DNA from: Marmoricola sp.
Lineage (GTDB): Bacteria; Actinomycetota; Actinomycetes; Propionibacteriales; Nocardioidaceae
Direction: 5' to 3'
Length of the DNA stretch: 64,000 bases
Assembly: GCA_025964775.1 (NCBI GenBank)
Contig: JAOPYE010000026.1
Span: 1 to 64,000, forward strand
The stretch's first letter is position 1, and every line of letters starts with the position of its first letter. Positions 50,888 through 60,177 of the stretch are shown one piece after another. The notes beneath the pieces are model-generated. The model was given only the letters and a program-made list of their open reading frames with translations. It was not told the DNA's origin and ran no database searches. The position numbers and the translations under genes were made by a program.

Positions 50888-52041
50888 CAGTAGGTCAGCC
50901 CACCGCGTTCGACGAGTTGTGCCGCAATCACGTTCTTCTGGATCTCGTTGGTGCCCTCGCCCACGATCATCAGCGGAGCGTCACGGAAGTACCGTTCGAC
51001 GTCGTACTCGGTGGAATAGCCGTAGCCACCGTGGATCCGGACGGCGTTGAGAGCTACCTCCATCGCCACCTCGCTGGCGAAATACTTCGCCATTCCAGCT
51101 TCCATGTCGCACCGCGCGCCTGTCTCGTACTGCTCTGCGGCGTGCAACGTGAGCTGCCTGGCGGCGGTGAGCTTCGTGGCCATCTCGGCCAGGTAGTTGC
51201 CGATCGACTGGTGCTTCCAGATCTGCTTGCCGAACGACTCCCGTTCCTGGGCGTAGGCGAGGGCGTCGTCGAACGCTGCTTGCGCGACACCGAGCGCACG
51301 CGAGGCGACCTGGATCCTCCCGGTCTCGAGCCCCTTCATCATCTGGGCGAACCCCTTGCCCTCGACGCCTCCGAGGAGTGCGTCGGCGGGCGCCACGTAG
51401 CCGTCGAAGGAAAGCTCGCAGCTCTCGACGCCCTTGTAGCCGAGCTTGGGAAGATCGCGCGACACCGTGAGACCCGGACCGTGCTCGACCAGCAGGATGC
51501 TGATGCCCTGGTGCTTGGGCTCGGCCTTCGGATCGGTCTTGCACAGCAGCGCGATCAGCTGGGACCGGCGGGCGTTGGAGATCCAGGTCTTCGAGCCCTT
51601 GATCAGGTACCCATCGTCGGTGCGGGTCGCCACCGTGCCCATGGCCTGGAGGTCGGAGCCGCCGCTGGGCTCGGTCAGTGCCATGGTCGCCCGGATCTCT
51701 CCGGTGGCCATCCGAGGCAGGTAGCGGTCCTTCTGCTCCTGGGTACCGAAGGCGAGGATCAGCTTGGCGACGACCGTGTGGCCCCCCATAGCCCCAGCCA
51801 GACTCATCCAGCCGCGTGCAAGTTGCTCAGTGACGCCCACGTAGCACGGCATCGAGACGGGAACGTCGCCCCACGGCTCAGGGATCGCGAGGCCATAGAT
51901 CCCAAGCTCCTTCATCTGCTCGATGAGCTTCTCGGGGTATTCGTTCGCGTGCTCGAGCTCCTGCACCTGGGGTTTGACCTCGCGGTCCACCCAGTCGCGT
52001 ACGGCGCGCACGATCGCCTTCTCGTCGTCCGACAGCGGCAT
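50887..52041 (-). CDS. Acyl-CoA dehydrogenase
   Basis: A 384-residue FAD-dependent acyl-CoA dehydrogenase with the full canonical set: MALTEPSGGSDLQ, KTWISNARR, LGYKGVESCELSFDGY, and the C-terminal IHGGYGYSTEYDVERYFRDA, where the Glu in TEY is the catalytic base. Length is standard. GGAGG precedes the ATG. It is the first gene of a three-gene unit with the hydrolase and broken carboxyltransferase. A 35-base inverted repeat directly upstream probably is its operator. Confidence 0.9.
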   Translation of the reverse strand: MPLSDDEKAIVRAVRDWVDREVKPQVQELEHANEYPEKLIEQMKELGIYGLAIPEPWGDVPVSMPCYVGVTEQLARGWMSLAGAMGGHTVVAKLILAFGTQEQKDRYLPRMATGEIRATMALTEPSGGSDLQAMGTVATRTDDGYLIKGSKTWISNARRSQLIALLCKTDPKAEPKHQGISILLVEHGPGLTVSRDLPKLGYKGVESCELSFDGYVAPADALLGGVEGKGFAQMMKGLETGRIQVASRALGVAQAAFDDALAYAQERESFGKQIWKHQSIGNYLAEMATKLTAARQLTLHAAEQYETGARCDMEAGMAKYFASEVAMEVALNAVRIHGGYGYSTEYDVERYFRDAPLMIVGEGTNEIQKNVIAAQLVERGGLTY

Positions 52042-52053
52042 CTGTTTCCTCCT

Positions 52054-52088
52054 GAATCAACGTCTGTTTTTTATTTTAACATTGATTC
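52054..52088 (-). promoter_or_regulatory. Inverted-repeat operator and AT-rich promoter of the dehydrogenase
   Basis: GAATCAACGT (52054-52063) and ACATTGATTC (52079-52088) face each other over a T-rich core, 13 bases upstream of the ATG. The half-site recurs as ACGTTAATCC before the second mce operon (62944-62953, minus strand) and ACTTTGATTA before the CoA-ester lyase (63037-63046). A TetR-type repressor is the likely reader. Confidence 0.6.
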
Positions 52089-52105
52089 GATGGATCGCGA
52101 AGGCG

Positions 52106-52885
52106 TCAGGCCCGGGCTCCGATCTCCTCGATCTCCACGCGTTTCACGGCCATGTGGACGTAGTACGTCATGGTGTAGATGAACACGAAGAACGCCCCCA
52201 GGGCGATCCAGTAGTTGAACAGCCCGTGCCACGCGAACGGGCCAGTCTGGAAGAACGGCATCACGACAAGCGGGACGAACGTGAATGCCATCAGGTAGCA
52301 GAACCAGCCGAGCCACTTCGGGAAGTACGGCTTCGCCCGGCCGTCAACCACGATCGCCGTGCCGAGGGCGACCATCTGGATCAGCGTGACGACGAAGGTC
52401 ATGTCGAAGATGAACCACCCCGCGTCGCTGAGCAGCTGGATGTCTTGCGGTGAGCGCCCGGTGGTGCGGAAGCTCGCCGTCAGCCACATGACCCCCGAGA
52501 ACAAGGTCGTGAACACCGTCGCAATGCCACCGAAGAACTCGATGCGGTTCAACAACCCGTGCGGGCCCTCAATGCGCTGCATCAGCTGAGCGATCACGAC
52601 GCTCCACGGCAGGTAGAGCGTCGCGATGAACATGTACCCGACCATGCCGATCCTGATCCTGGTCTCGTGTGCGAGGAAGAAGTCCTTGATCTCGTTCGCG
52701 TTCAGCGACTCATGGGGGGCGGGTAGGAACCCCGCGATGACCGCCCAGAAAATGAGCCCTATCGTCGCGTAGATGGCCCCGGACCACGCCGACATCTTCC
52801 AGATCCTGAAGGCGAAACGATCCCGCCTCTCACGATCCGCGTCGCTGATGCCTGCGGACTCGGCCAGGTCGGTGGTCATGGTCAT
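52106..52885 (-). CDS. Multi-pass membrane protein, paralogue A
   Basis: A 259-residue membrane protein with about six hydrophobic segments. I recognise no family. It is clearly related to the protein at 53801-54589: both have RIGMV, QRIEGPxG/GRIEGPMG, WLTAS, SLIQ/TLIQ and VPLV(V/L)(M/V)PFF.TGPFAW at corresponding places. Charged His/Glu residues in FLAHETRIRIGMV might bind metal. It is the last gene of the chain that starts with the second mce operon. AGGAGCATCCG precedes the ATG. Confidence 0.75.
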   Translation of the reverse strand: MTMTTDLAESAGISDADRERRDRFAFRIWKMSAWSGAIYATIGLIFWAVIAGFLPAPHESLNANEIKDFFLAHETRIRIGMVGYMFIATLYLPWSVVIAQLMQRIEGPHGLLNRIEFFGGIATVFTTLFSGVMWLTASFRTTGRSPQDIQLLSDAGWFIFDMTFVVTLIQMVALGTAIVVDGRAKPYFPKWLGWFCYLMAFTFVPLVVMPFFQTGPFAWHGLFNYWIALGAFFVFIYTMTYYVHMAVKRVEIEEIGARA

Positions 52886-52915
52886 CGGATGCTCCTCCGT
52901 GGATCGTTGGATGTG

Positions 52916-53206
52916 TCAGGTGGCCAGGTAGAAGCCGAAGATGATCGCTGGAACGATCGCCGACCACGCCTCGAAGACGAGGCGCAGCTGCCATGGAGCG
53001 TGGCGTAGCTCCATGAAGTCGAGAATGATCAGCCGGACCTTCCAGCCAACTAGCGCGAACGTCGCTCCGGTCCCGGTCGTCGCGCCGACTGCGTCCTTGG
53101 ACAGGAGCCAGGTGGTCGTGACCGTTGCCGCCATCAGGAGTACCCAAACGACAGTTGGCTGCTGACGGCGCCGGAACGGTACGGAGACGGTCGACATCGC
53201 GCTCAC
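52916..53206 (-). CDS. Cytochrome c oxidase subunit IV-like small membrane protein
   Basis: A 96-residue protein with three hydrophobic helices: TVVWVLLMAATVTTTWLL, TFALVGWKVRLIILDFMELR and SAIVPAIIFGFYLA. The K.R.I..DFMELRHAP segment is the mark of prokaryotic subunit IV/NorF-like proteins. It starts with a GTG overlapping the stop of the subunit III-like gene (GTGA). No subunit I or II gene is in the window, so this is a stand-alone III/IV pair. Confidence 0.75.
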   Translation of the reverse strand: MSAMSTVSVPFRRRQQPTVVWVLLMAATVTTTWLLSKDAVGATTGTGATFALVGWKVRLIILDFMELRHAPWQLRLVFEAWSAIVPAIIFGFYLAT

Positions 53207-53799
53207 CGGACCAGGTACAGCAACGGGAACAGGACAACCCAGAGCAGGTCGACCATGTGCCAGAACACGGCCGCGCTTTCGAACCCCGCGAGACTGCGCT
53301 GCTCCGTGGGACGCCGCAGTCGGAACCAGAAGACCGAGAGGACCAGTGTCCCGACGATGACGTGGGCGAGGTGAATCCCCGTCATCATGAAGTAGTACAT
53401 GAAGAAGTCGCCGCTGGCAGGAGTGTGTCCGGAGTGCACTTCGGCGACGTACTCAAGGACCTTTGAGACGGCAAACGCGACGCCCCCGAGGATCCCGAAC
53501 CCCAGCCATCGCAGGGCGGCACGGTCGCGATCGGTGCGCAGCGCCTTCAGCGTCATGGCGACGCACCAGGAACTGGTGAGCAGCAGGAGCGTGTTGATTC
53601 CGCCGCGGTGGAAATCGAGGGCGTGCCGCCCGGTCTCGAAAACTTCTGGGTGCTTCATGCGCGCGCTCATGAACGAACCGAAGAGCAACGAGAAGATCAC
53701 CATGTCTCCGGCGATCAGGACCCACATGCCTTCGATCCCGGGAATCCGTCTTCCTGCTGCCGGTGCTCTGGTCACCATTGGCTCGGTCGTGACAGACAT
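53203..53799 (-). CDS. Cytochrome c oxidase subunit III-like (NorE-type) membrane protein
   Basis: A 198-residue protein with five hydrophobic helices: EGMWVLIAGDMVIFSLLFGSF, TLLLLTSSWCVAMTLKAL, GILGGVAFAVSKVLEY, MMTGIHLAHVIVGTLVLSVF and AVFWHMVDLLWVVLFPLLYL. The HxxHVxxG and WHxVDxxW motifs are conserved in heme-copper oxidase subunit III/NorE proteins. Without catalytic subunits here its role is unknown; it may associate with a distant oxidase or serve the membrane proteins around it. One base separates its ATG from the upstream stop. Confidence 0.82.
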   Translation of the reverse strand: MSVTTEPMVTRAPAAGRRIPGIEGMWVLIAGDMVIFSLLFGSFMSARMKHPEVFETGRHALDFHRGGINTLLLLTSSWCVAMTLKALRTDRDRAALRWLGFGILGGVAFAVSKVLEYVAEVHSGHTPASGDFFMYYFMMTGIHLAHVIVGTLVLSVFWFRLRRPTEQRSLAGFESAAVFWHMVDLLWVVLFPLLYLVR

Positions 53800-53800
53800 G

Positions 53801-54589
53801 TCAACCAACCGCTGCCAGGTCCTCGGCCTCAAGGCGGCGCAGCGCCTTCCAGGCGTACGGCGTGACCACGGCGATGAGCACGAAGAACATCACGAAGACG
53901 GCCCAGAAGCTGATCAGTCCCTGCCAGGCGAAGGGTCCCGTCTTGAAGAACGGCACCAGAACGAGCGGAACGTACGTGGCAGCAGTCAGGAAGCTGACCC
54001 AGGCCACCCAGTGCGGGATCAGAGGAGCGGTCCGCCGGTCACGCAGGATGGCGAAGCCCAACCCGAGGTTCTGGATCAGCGAACAAGCGAAGGTCAGATC
54101 GAAGAAGATCCAGCCGAGGTCGTACAGGGTCTGGACCGTCTCGGGCGATCGCACACCCGGACGCATGCTCGCGGTGAGCCAGATGATCGCCGGCATGACC
54201 GTGACCCAGGCCGTCAGCAAGCCGCCGAGGAGCTCGACAGTGGAAAGCACACCCATCGGTCCTTCGATCCGACCGATGATCTTCGACAGCACCGCGCTCC
54301 ACACGTAGTAGAAGGGAGCGCCGAACGCCATCATCACCATCCCGATCCGCAGGCCGTTGCCCTGGCTGTGGAAGTACGCCGTGATTCCGGCCGCGTCGAG
54401 ATGTTCGGACGGCGGCGGCCAGAAGCCTGCCAGCACCGCGAAGCCCGTCAGCCCGAAGCCGACATAGATGAGGCACGACAGGAGCGAGACGCGCAGCACC
54501 AGGTAGTCGCCCCTGGTGCGGTTACTGACGTCGAGCTCGTCGATGACCGCGGTGGAGCCGCTGTGCTCGGTGTTCATCAGAATGGACAT
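53801..54589 (-). CDS. Multi-pass membrane protein, paralogue B
   Basis: A 262-residue membrane protein with about six hydrophobic helices (for example LLSCLIYVGFGLTGFAVLAG and FWAVFVMFFVLIAVVTPYAW), paralogous to the one at 52106-52885. Family not recognised. I place the start at the ATG at 54589 with AAGGAAG upstream; only seven bases separate it from the mceF stop, so it is almost certainly co-transcribed with the second mce operon. The two paralogues bracket the subunit III/IV-like genes, suggesting a membrane complex of four proteins. Confidence 0.75.
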   Translation of the reverse strand: MSILMNTEHSGSTAVIDELDVSNRTRGDYLVLRVSLLSCLIYVGFGLTGFAVLAGFWPPPSEHLDAAGITAYFHSQGNGLRIGMVMMAFGAPFYYVWSAVLSKIIGRIEGPMGVLSTVELLGGLLTAWVTVMPAIIWLTASMRPGVRSPETVQTLYDLGWIFFDLTFACSLIQNLGLGFAILRDRRTAPLIPHWVAWVSFLTAATYVPLVLVPFFKTGPFAWQGLISFWAVFVMFFVLIAVVTPYAWKALRRLEAEDLAAVG

Positions 54590-54596
54590 CGGTCTC

Positions 54597-55763
54597 TCAC
54601 TTCCTTTGACAATCGGCGGCGGTGGGTTCGCGGCGGGCGGGATCACCAGGGCACGGCACGTTGCGGGCGCCGCGGACGGCACGAGGATCACTCTTCGCTG
54701 CGGCGCAGTAGTAGAGCGGGGTGTAGGCAGGCCCGTTGTCGTCGGGAAGGCGCCACTGCGCGACCGGCAGGAAGCCCTCGGTGCACTCGGACGGCTTGTT
54801 CGCCTGCGAAAGCGTCAACCGGACGGCATCGAGGCCGCCACGTTCGGGGAGGGTGACCGACTGGACCATCGACAGTGCGGTCGGGTAGTCGGACAGCAGC
54901 TGGGCCAGGTAGCTCTGATAGGTCGCCAGGACCGTCGCCACCGTCTTCAACGGTGCGAGGAAGCCCGGGATCGACGGGCCGACGTCCTGGAGGAAGCTGG
55001 TCGTCTCGGACGTGAAGGTCGGGCCCGTCGCCAGGAGTGCCTGGAGGTTCTTGTCGCCGGCGCGCAGCTGATCCGAGACCTGCGCGAGCTTGCTCGTCAG
55101 TCCCTCGAAATGACTGCCCGCCGCGTTGACGGTCGAGAGCAGCGGCTCCGTGTCCTGGAGCAGGGCCTGGGTCTGCGGGTACGCCGCGTCCGCCTGCTGT
55201 AAGAAGGCCCGCGACCCGTCAAGGATCTGCTGCAGGTCGCTGCCACGGCCTTCGAGCGCGGTCGAGGTCTGTGTGAGCAGGCGGGACAGCTGCACCTGGG
55301 GAACGCTGGCGACCAGCTTCGCCACGTTGTCGAGCACCGGACCGATCCCGACCGGAACCGACGTACGACTGACGGGAATGACGTCACCGCCGTGCAGGTC
55401 CGCGGCCGACGGATTCTGCGACGGAACCAGTTCGACGTACTGCTCGCCGACCGCTGAGGTGCTGTGGATCTCCGCCCGGGTGTCCCGAGGGATCTCGATG
55501 CTGTTGCGGATCGAGAGATCGACCTGGATACCGGAGCCGGTGAGCTTCAACGACCGGACCTTGCCGACCGGCGTTCCGCGGTAGTTCACCTGGGCACCGG
55601 TGTAGAGGCCTGCCGCCTCAGTGAAGTCCGCCGACACGGTGTAGCGCCCGATCCCGAGGGCCTCGGGGATGCGCAGGAACACGACGCCCAGAACCAGGAT
55701 GCCGATGATCGAAGCGATCGTGAACGCAATGAGCTGCTTGCGGATCAGGCCGGAGATGATCAT
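54597..55763 (-). CDS. mceF: Mce protein F of cluster 2
   Basis: A 388-residue Mce protein with anchor (about 10-30), MlaD domain (YTGAQVNYRGTPVGKV, AVGEQYVELVP), a helical region and a Cys-rich tail (about 325-388). Sixth in the classical order. Its ATG overlaps the mceE stop (ATGA). One of six subunits of the second importer's lipid tunnel. Downstream it runs directly into the membrane-protein quartet. Confidence 0.88.
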   Translation of the reverse strand: MIISGLIRKQLIAFTIASIIGILVLGVVFLRIPEALGIGRYTVSADFTEAAGLYTGAQVNYRGTPVGKVRSLKLTGSGIQVDLSIRNSIEIPRDTRAEIHSTSAVGEQYVELVPSQNPSAADLHGGDVIPVSRTSVPVGIGPVLDNVAKLVASVPQVQLSRLLTQTSTALEGRGSDLQQILDGSRAFLQQADAAYPQTQALLQDTEPLLSTVNAAGSHFEGLTSKLAQVSDQLRAGDKNLQALLATGPTFTSETTSFLQDVGPSIPGFLAPLKTVATVLATYQSYLAQLLSDYPTALSMVQSVTLPERGGLDAVRLTLSQANKPSECTEGFLPVAQWRLPDDNGPAYTPLYYCAAAKSDPRAVRGARNVPCPGDPARREPTAADCQRK

Positions 55764-57055
55764 GAGCGCGCCCCCTTCGAGCCGCCGCCACCGGAGAGTA
55801 GGCCCCCGAGTAGTCCGGCGAGCCCGCCGGAGGCCGACCCTGGCCTGGTGGCCACCGTCGGGGTTACCGGGCGGGACGCCGAGCTGGATGCCTGCGTGGT
55901 CGCCGGCCTGCCCGTCAGGCCCGACGTCAGTCCCCCGAGCAGACCGCCGAGACCTGAAACGACTCCGCCGAGCCCGAAGCCGCCCAGCAGGCTGACCAGC
56001 TGCGGCACCGTCGGCATTCCTGGGAAGCCGGGGATGCTCGGCAGCCCGTCCTGGGTGGTGAAGCCGTGGACCAGGGAGTTGTTGGTCAGATCGAGGACCA
56101 GATCGAGATTGCAGTAGTCACCCCGGCAGGCGTTGCGCATGGTCTCCGGAGCGAACGGGAAGGTGACGGCGAAACCGAGGCCACGGACGAGCGAGGCACC
56201 GGCCTGGTGGATGGCTGCCAGCGCCGGGGCGAGGTTGCGGAGGTTCGCGACGAGATCCGCGCGCGTGGACTCGACCAGTGGCGTGGCGACCGAACCGAGG
56301 TTCTTCAGGGAGGCGAGCGCCGCGGTCAGCCTGGGACGCTCACGGCTCAGGGTCGCCAGCGCAGGCCCGAGCTCGTCGATGCTGCGGGTCAGCGTGTCCT
56401 TGTTGTGGGCGAACCGGGCCGAGAGCTGGTCAACGCTGTCGATCGCGCTGTAGATCTGCTCCTTCTGGGCGTCCAGCGCCGTGACAAAGGTGTTGATCCG
56501 GGGCAGAAGGTCCCGGACCGCGAGGTTGTTGGGGTTGAAGGCCTTGCCGAGCTCGCTGGTGATCGTGCCGAGCTGGGCGAGACCGCCGCCGTTGAGGACG
56601 ACCGATGCCGCCGACAGCACCTGCTCTGTGGCCGGGTACGCCGATCCCCGCGACAACGGGATCGTTGAACCGGAGGCGAGCTGGCCCTCGGCGGCTTCGT
56701 CGGTCGGCGCCGCGAGCTCGAGGTAGCTCGCGCCGAGCAGGCTGTTGACCCCGACCGTCGCCACGGCGTTGGCCGGAAGACGGGTCTTGCCGTCGATGCT
56801 GATCACCGCGACCGCATGCCAGTCGACAGCGGTGATCTTCGTGACGGTGCCCACCGCGATGTCGCCGACCTTGACCTGGGCGTTCGGGGTGAGCGTGCCC
56901 ACGTCAGGAAGGTCCACGGTGATCTTGAGCGAACCCGCACCCGTGCCCACGCCGCCTGGCAGCTGCATGTTCTCGATGCCGTTGAAGCTGCACCCGCCGA
57001 GGAAGACCGCTGACGCGATCAGCACGGCCGGGATCCGGAGTCGCCGCAGGTCCAT
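55760..57055 (-). CDS. mceE: Mce lipoprotein E of cluster 2
   Basis: A 431-residue Mce-family lipoprotein. The lipobox FLGGC puts the lipidated Cys at residue 22, as in mycobacterial MceE/LprK proteins. MlaD domain follows (VKVGDIAVGTV, LLGASYLELAAP), then the helical region and a Gly/Leu/Ser-rich tail (LGGLLGGL-type repeats, about 365-431). The ATG lies in TGATG, overlapping mceD by one base; an upstream GTG would overlap by four. Confidence 0.9.
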   Translation of the reverse strand: MDLRRLRIPAVLIASAVFLGGCSFNGIENMQLPGGVGTGAGSLKITVDLPDVGTLTPNAQVKVGDIAVGTVTKITAVDWHAVAVISIDGKTRLPANAVATVGVNSLLGASYLELAAPTDEAAEGQLASGSTIPLSRGSAYPATEQVLSAASVVLNGGGLAQLGTITSELGKAFNPNNLAVRDLLPRINTFVTALDAQKEQIYSAIDSVDQLSARFAHNKDTLTRSIDELGPALATLSRERPRLTAALASLKNLGSVATPLVESTRADLVANLRNLAPALAAIHQAGASLVRGLGFAVTFPFAPETMRNACRGDYCNLDLVLDLTNNSLVHGFTTQDGLPSIPGFPGMPTVPQLVSLLGGFGLGGVVSGLGGLLGGLTSGLTGRPATTQASSSASRPVTPTVATRPGSASGGLAGLLGGLLSGGGGSKGARS

Positions 57056-58164
57056 CACTGGATCCCCAGGATCTTCTCGAGCAGGCCGATGAACGACGTG
57101 GTTTGCGGGTTGCCTGCGGCCTGGTCGAGGACGTTGCCCAGGACGCTCTGACAGAGCTTGCCCAGCTGGGCCCCCGAGGTCTCGGAGGCACCGCCGATGG
57201 CGCCGCACACCAGCTGTCCGGGCGAATGGATGTTGGCCATGTGCAGATCGACGCCGACCGCGTTCTGCCGCTGGTGGACGGCTTCGATCAGGTTGGCCAG
57301 CGCGTTCGGGGCCACCTGCAAGGTCTGCGCGAGCGACTCCTGTTCGTTCGCAACGACCTTGGTCACATCGGTCAGTCCCAGGATGTTGCTCTTCAGAGCC
57401 GCCCGGTTCGTCGTGACGAACTTCGCAACCTTCTGCACCGCGTCGGCCAGGTTCGTCAGGCTGGTCCGGATCGACTGCTTGTCGTCGACGAGGAGCCCCG
57501 AGACCGCGTCGAGGCGGGACGTGAACTCCGAGATCTGCTGATCGCTCTCGGCGAGGGCGCCCACGAACACCTGCAGGTTCCTGACCGTCGAGAACGCGTC
57601 CCCCGATCCCGCCTGGAGGGCCTGGATCGCGCGGGACATCGAGGCGATCGTGGAGTTGATCGTGCCGCCCTCGCCCTCCAGCGCCACCGAGGCCGAACTG
57701 ACGACGCGGGACAGCGCTCCGGTCTGGTTGGCCCCGTGCGGGCCGAGGGCGACCGCCAGCGAGTTGAGCTCGTCCTTGATCTGGTCCCACTCGACGGGAA
57801 CGGCGGTCCTCGATTCGGGGATCACCGCTCCGTCCTGCAGTACCGGGCCCGCCGTGTACTGGGGCGCCAGCTGGAGGTAGCGGCCACTCACCAGTGACGG
57901 CGCCACGATCACCGCCCCGGCGTCGGCGGGCACCTTCACGCCGTGGTCGATGTCGAAGACCACCTTGACCCGGTCGCGCTCTGGCGTGATGCTCTTGATC
58001 TTTCCGACCGGTACGCCGAGGATCCGCACCTCGTCGCCGGCATAGATCCCGTTGGTGGTGCCGAAGTACGCCGTCGCCTCGGTCGAGCGGGCTCCTGGAG
58101 CCCAGACCAAGACGACGGCCAGCACGAGGACGCCGAGGACGGCGGCCAGCAGCCGGCGCATCAT
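57055..58164 (-). CDS. mceD: Mce protein D of cluster 2
   Basis: A 369-residue Mce protein with an anchor (about 4-22), MlaD domain (YAGDEVRILGVPVGKI, VSGRYLQLAPQ) and helical region, ending in a short tail. The first of two Met codons overlaps the mceC stop (ATGA). Fourth gene in the classical order. Confidence 0.89.
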   Translation of the reverse strand: MMRRLLAAVLGVLVLAVVLVWAPGARSTEATAYFGTTNGIYAGDEVRILGVPVGKIKSITPERDRVKVVFDIDHGVKVPADAGAVIVAPSLVSGRYLQLAPQYTAGPVLQDGAVIPESRTAVPVEWDQIKDELNSLAVALGPHGANQTGALSRVVSSASVALEGEGGTINSTIASMSRAIQALQAGSGDAFSTVRNLQVFVGALAESDQQISEFTSRLDAVSGLLVDDKQSIRTSLTNLADAVQKVAKFVTTNRAALKSNILGLTDVTKVVANEQESLAQTLQVAPNALANLIEAVHQRQNAVGVDLHMANIHSPGQLVCGAIGGASETSGAQLGKLCQSVLGNVLDQAAGNPQTTSFIGLLEKILGIQ

Positions 58165-59162
58165 CGGCCCGCCCCTGCCGCAGACGCCCGGGGCAGCGTG
58201 ATCACCGGCGGGATCAGGTTGCCGGGCAGCAGGTTCTGCAGGTACGCCGTGAAGAACGGCCCGCTCGCCACCACTTCGCCGAGTCCGGTCGCGTAGACCG
58301 ACAGACCCTTGAGCGACTTGTCGAGATTCGACTTGTTAGCCTGCAAGGTGGCTACGACTCCGTGCAGCTGCGCCAGGGCCGGACCGACGATGCCCTGGTT
58401 CTGGTCGACCAGTGCGCTCAGCTGCGCGGACATCGAGGAGACGTTGCTGAGCAACGTGCTGATGTCCTGACGACGTTTCAGCAGCTCGGCGAAGAGCAGG
58501 TTGCCGTCCTTGACGAGGGCGGTCATGTCGCCACTGCGGTCCGCGAGGACCTGGGAGAACGTGTTGGCGTGCGCCAGCAGGGCCTCAAGGGTGGCGTCGC
58601 GAGACCCGAGCGTCTCGGACAGCCGACCGATGCCGGTGATGGCCGAACGCAGTTCCGGCGTCGCCCCGTCGAGGGTCGAGGAGACCACATTGAGGGCGCT
58701 CGCGACCTGATTGACGTCGATCTTGCCGGTCTCCGTCGTCAGCTGCGAGAGCGCATCGGTCACGTCGTACGGCGAGGTGGTGCGCGACAGCGGGATCTGC
58801 CCGTGAAGAGTTCCACCGCCTGCCGACTTCAGGACCAAGGCCTTCGCACCGAGGACCGTGACCACCTCGATCGAGGCGGTGGTCTGGTCTCCCAGCTTGA
58901 TCGAGCCGTTGGTGATCGAGAAGTCCACCACCACGCCGCGACCACCGAGCTTGACCGAGGAGATCCGCCCGACCTTCAGCCCACTGACCTCGACGGGGTC
59001 GCCCTGTTTGAGTCCTGCCGCTTCGGAGATCACGGCCGAGTAGTGGCGACCGAAGACCGCGATCACGGTGTTGATGTTGAGTACCAGCGTGACCACCAGC
59101 ACAACGATCACGATCGCTCCGATCCCCAGCGGCATCGGATCGCGCTCACGGAACATCTTCAT
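58161..59162 (-). CDS. mceC: Mce protein C of cluster 2
   Basis: A 333-residue Mce protein with an anchor (about 11-33), MlaD domain (QGDPVEVSGLKVGRI, VLGAKALVLKS) and helical region. I use the ATG at 59162, one base after the mceB stop, because the hydrophobic anchor follows MKMFRERDPMPLG directly; upstream frame is a shadow of mceB. Confidence 0.88.
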   Translation of the reverse strand: MKMFRERDPMPLGIGAIVIVVLVVTLVLNINTVIAVFGRHYSAVISEAAGLKQGDPVEVSGLKVGRISSVKLGGRGVVVDFSITNGSIKLGDQTTASIEVVTVLGAKALVLKSAGGGTLHGQIPLSRTTSPYDVTDALSQLTTETGKIDVNQVASALNVVSSTLDGATPELRSAITGIGRLSETLGSRDATLEALLAHANTFSQVLADRSGDMTALVKDGNLLFAELLKRRQDISTLLSNVSSMSAQLSALVDQNQGIVGPALAQLHGVVATLQANKSNLDKSLKGLSVYATGLGEVVASGPFFTAYLQNLLPGNLIPPVITLPRASAAGAGR

Positions 59163-59163
59163 G

Positions 59164-60177
59164 TCAGTTGCACCTCTTGACCGGTGACTGGACCTTGGGC
59201 GACGTGATCGGGTTCCGTTCGTCACCGACGAGGACGACGACCGAGCACAGGTAGAAGTTGAAGAACGATCCGTGCGACGCCACCCGGTCGAGCCGGTTGT
59301 AGACGTCCGGCAGCAGTGCCAGCGTCTGGTTCAGCCGGGTCGAGTTGGCATTGAGCGTCGACGAGACCGCGTCCAGGCCCGCCAGTGTCGCGGCCAGCGG
59401 CGTCCGGACCTGGCCGAACAGGGTGGCCAGGACGCCGGCCAGCTGACTGATGTCGCCGAGCGCCGAGCCGATCGGGTTTCGATCGGCCGCAAGCCCGGAG
59501 ACCAGGTTGCGCGCTTGGGTCACGGCCTGGCGAAGCTGGGTGTCGTGGGCATCGAGGCTGCCCAGGACGGTGTTCAGATTGGTGATGACGGCGCCGATCG
59601 CCTGATCGCGATCAGCGAGGCCGTTGGTCAGGGACGCCGTCTTCGCCAGGAGCGAGGTGATGTCGCCGCCGCGGCCCTGCAGGGTGTCGACCAGTCCCGT
59701 CGCGAGCGCGTTGATCTGCTGCGGAGCCAGTCCCTGGAACAGCGGCCGGAATCCGTTGAGCAGTACGTCGAGGCTGAGCGCAGGCGCCGTACGGGACGCC
59801 GGGATCGTGGATCCGGGCGCCAGCGGCGTACCGACGTCCGGGGGCTGGGTGAGCTCGAGGTACCGGTCGCCCAGGAGGTTCTGGTACCGGACGACGACGT
59901 GGGTCGCGGTGGACAAGTGCTGATCGGTCGCCACGTGGAACTTGACGATGATCTGGTTGCCGGCGCCGACATCGAGCCCGTCGACCTGTCCGACGCGCAC
60001 ACCGGCTACCCGGACGATGTCTCCGGTCTTGAGCCCGCTGACGTCGGTCATGACCGCTTGATAGGCGTTGGACGGCCCGAGGGTCACTTGCGCAAGCGTC
60101 AGGTACAGCAGCACTGCCACCACGAGCCCTACGACGGCGAAGATGGCGAGCTTCGTCGCCTCGGCACGGATCCTCAC
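59164..60177 (-). CDS. mceB: Mce protein B of cluster 2
   Basis: A 337-residue Mce protein. The GTG at 60177 overlaps the mceA stop (GTGA) and is followed at once by the anchor (KLAIFAVVGLVVAVLLYLTL). The MlaD domain shows KTGDIVRVAGVRVGQV and LLGDRYLELTQ. The helical region and a short basic tail follow. Confidence 0.88.
   Translation of the reverse strand: MRIRAEATKLAIFAVVGLVVAVLLYLTLAQVTLGPSNAYQAVMTDVSGLKTGDIVRVAGVRVGQVDGLDVGAGNQIIVKFHVATDQHLSTATHVVVRYQNLLGDRYLELTQPPDVGTPLAPGSTIPASRTAPALSLDVLLNGFRPLFQGLAPQQINALATGLVDTLQGRGGDITSLLAKTASLTNGLADRDQAIGAVITNLNTVLGSLDAHDTQLRQAVTQARNLVSGLAADRNPIGSALGDISQLAGVLATLFGQVRTPLAATLAGLDAVSSTLNANSTRLNQTLALLPDVYNRLDRVASHGSFFNFYLCSVVVLVGDERNPITSPKVQSPVKRCN

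Noticed and set aside
55760-57790. A 676-codon frame suggesting an extended MceE
   Set aside because: The part upstream of 57055 is a shadow of mceD; the lipobox signal peptide begins at the ATG at 57055.
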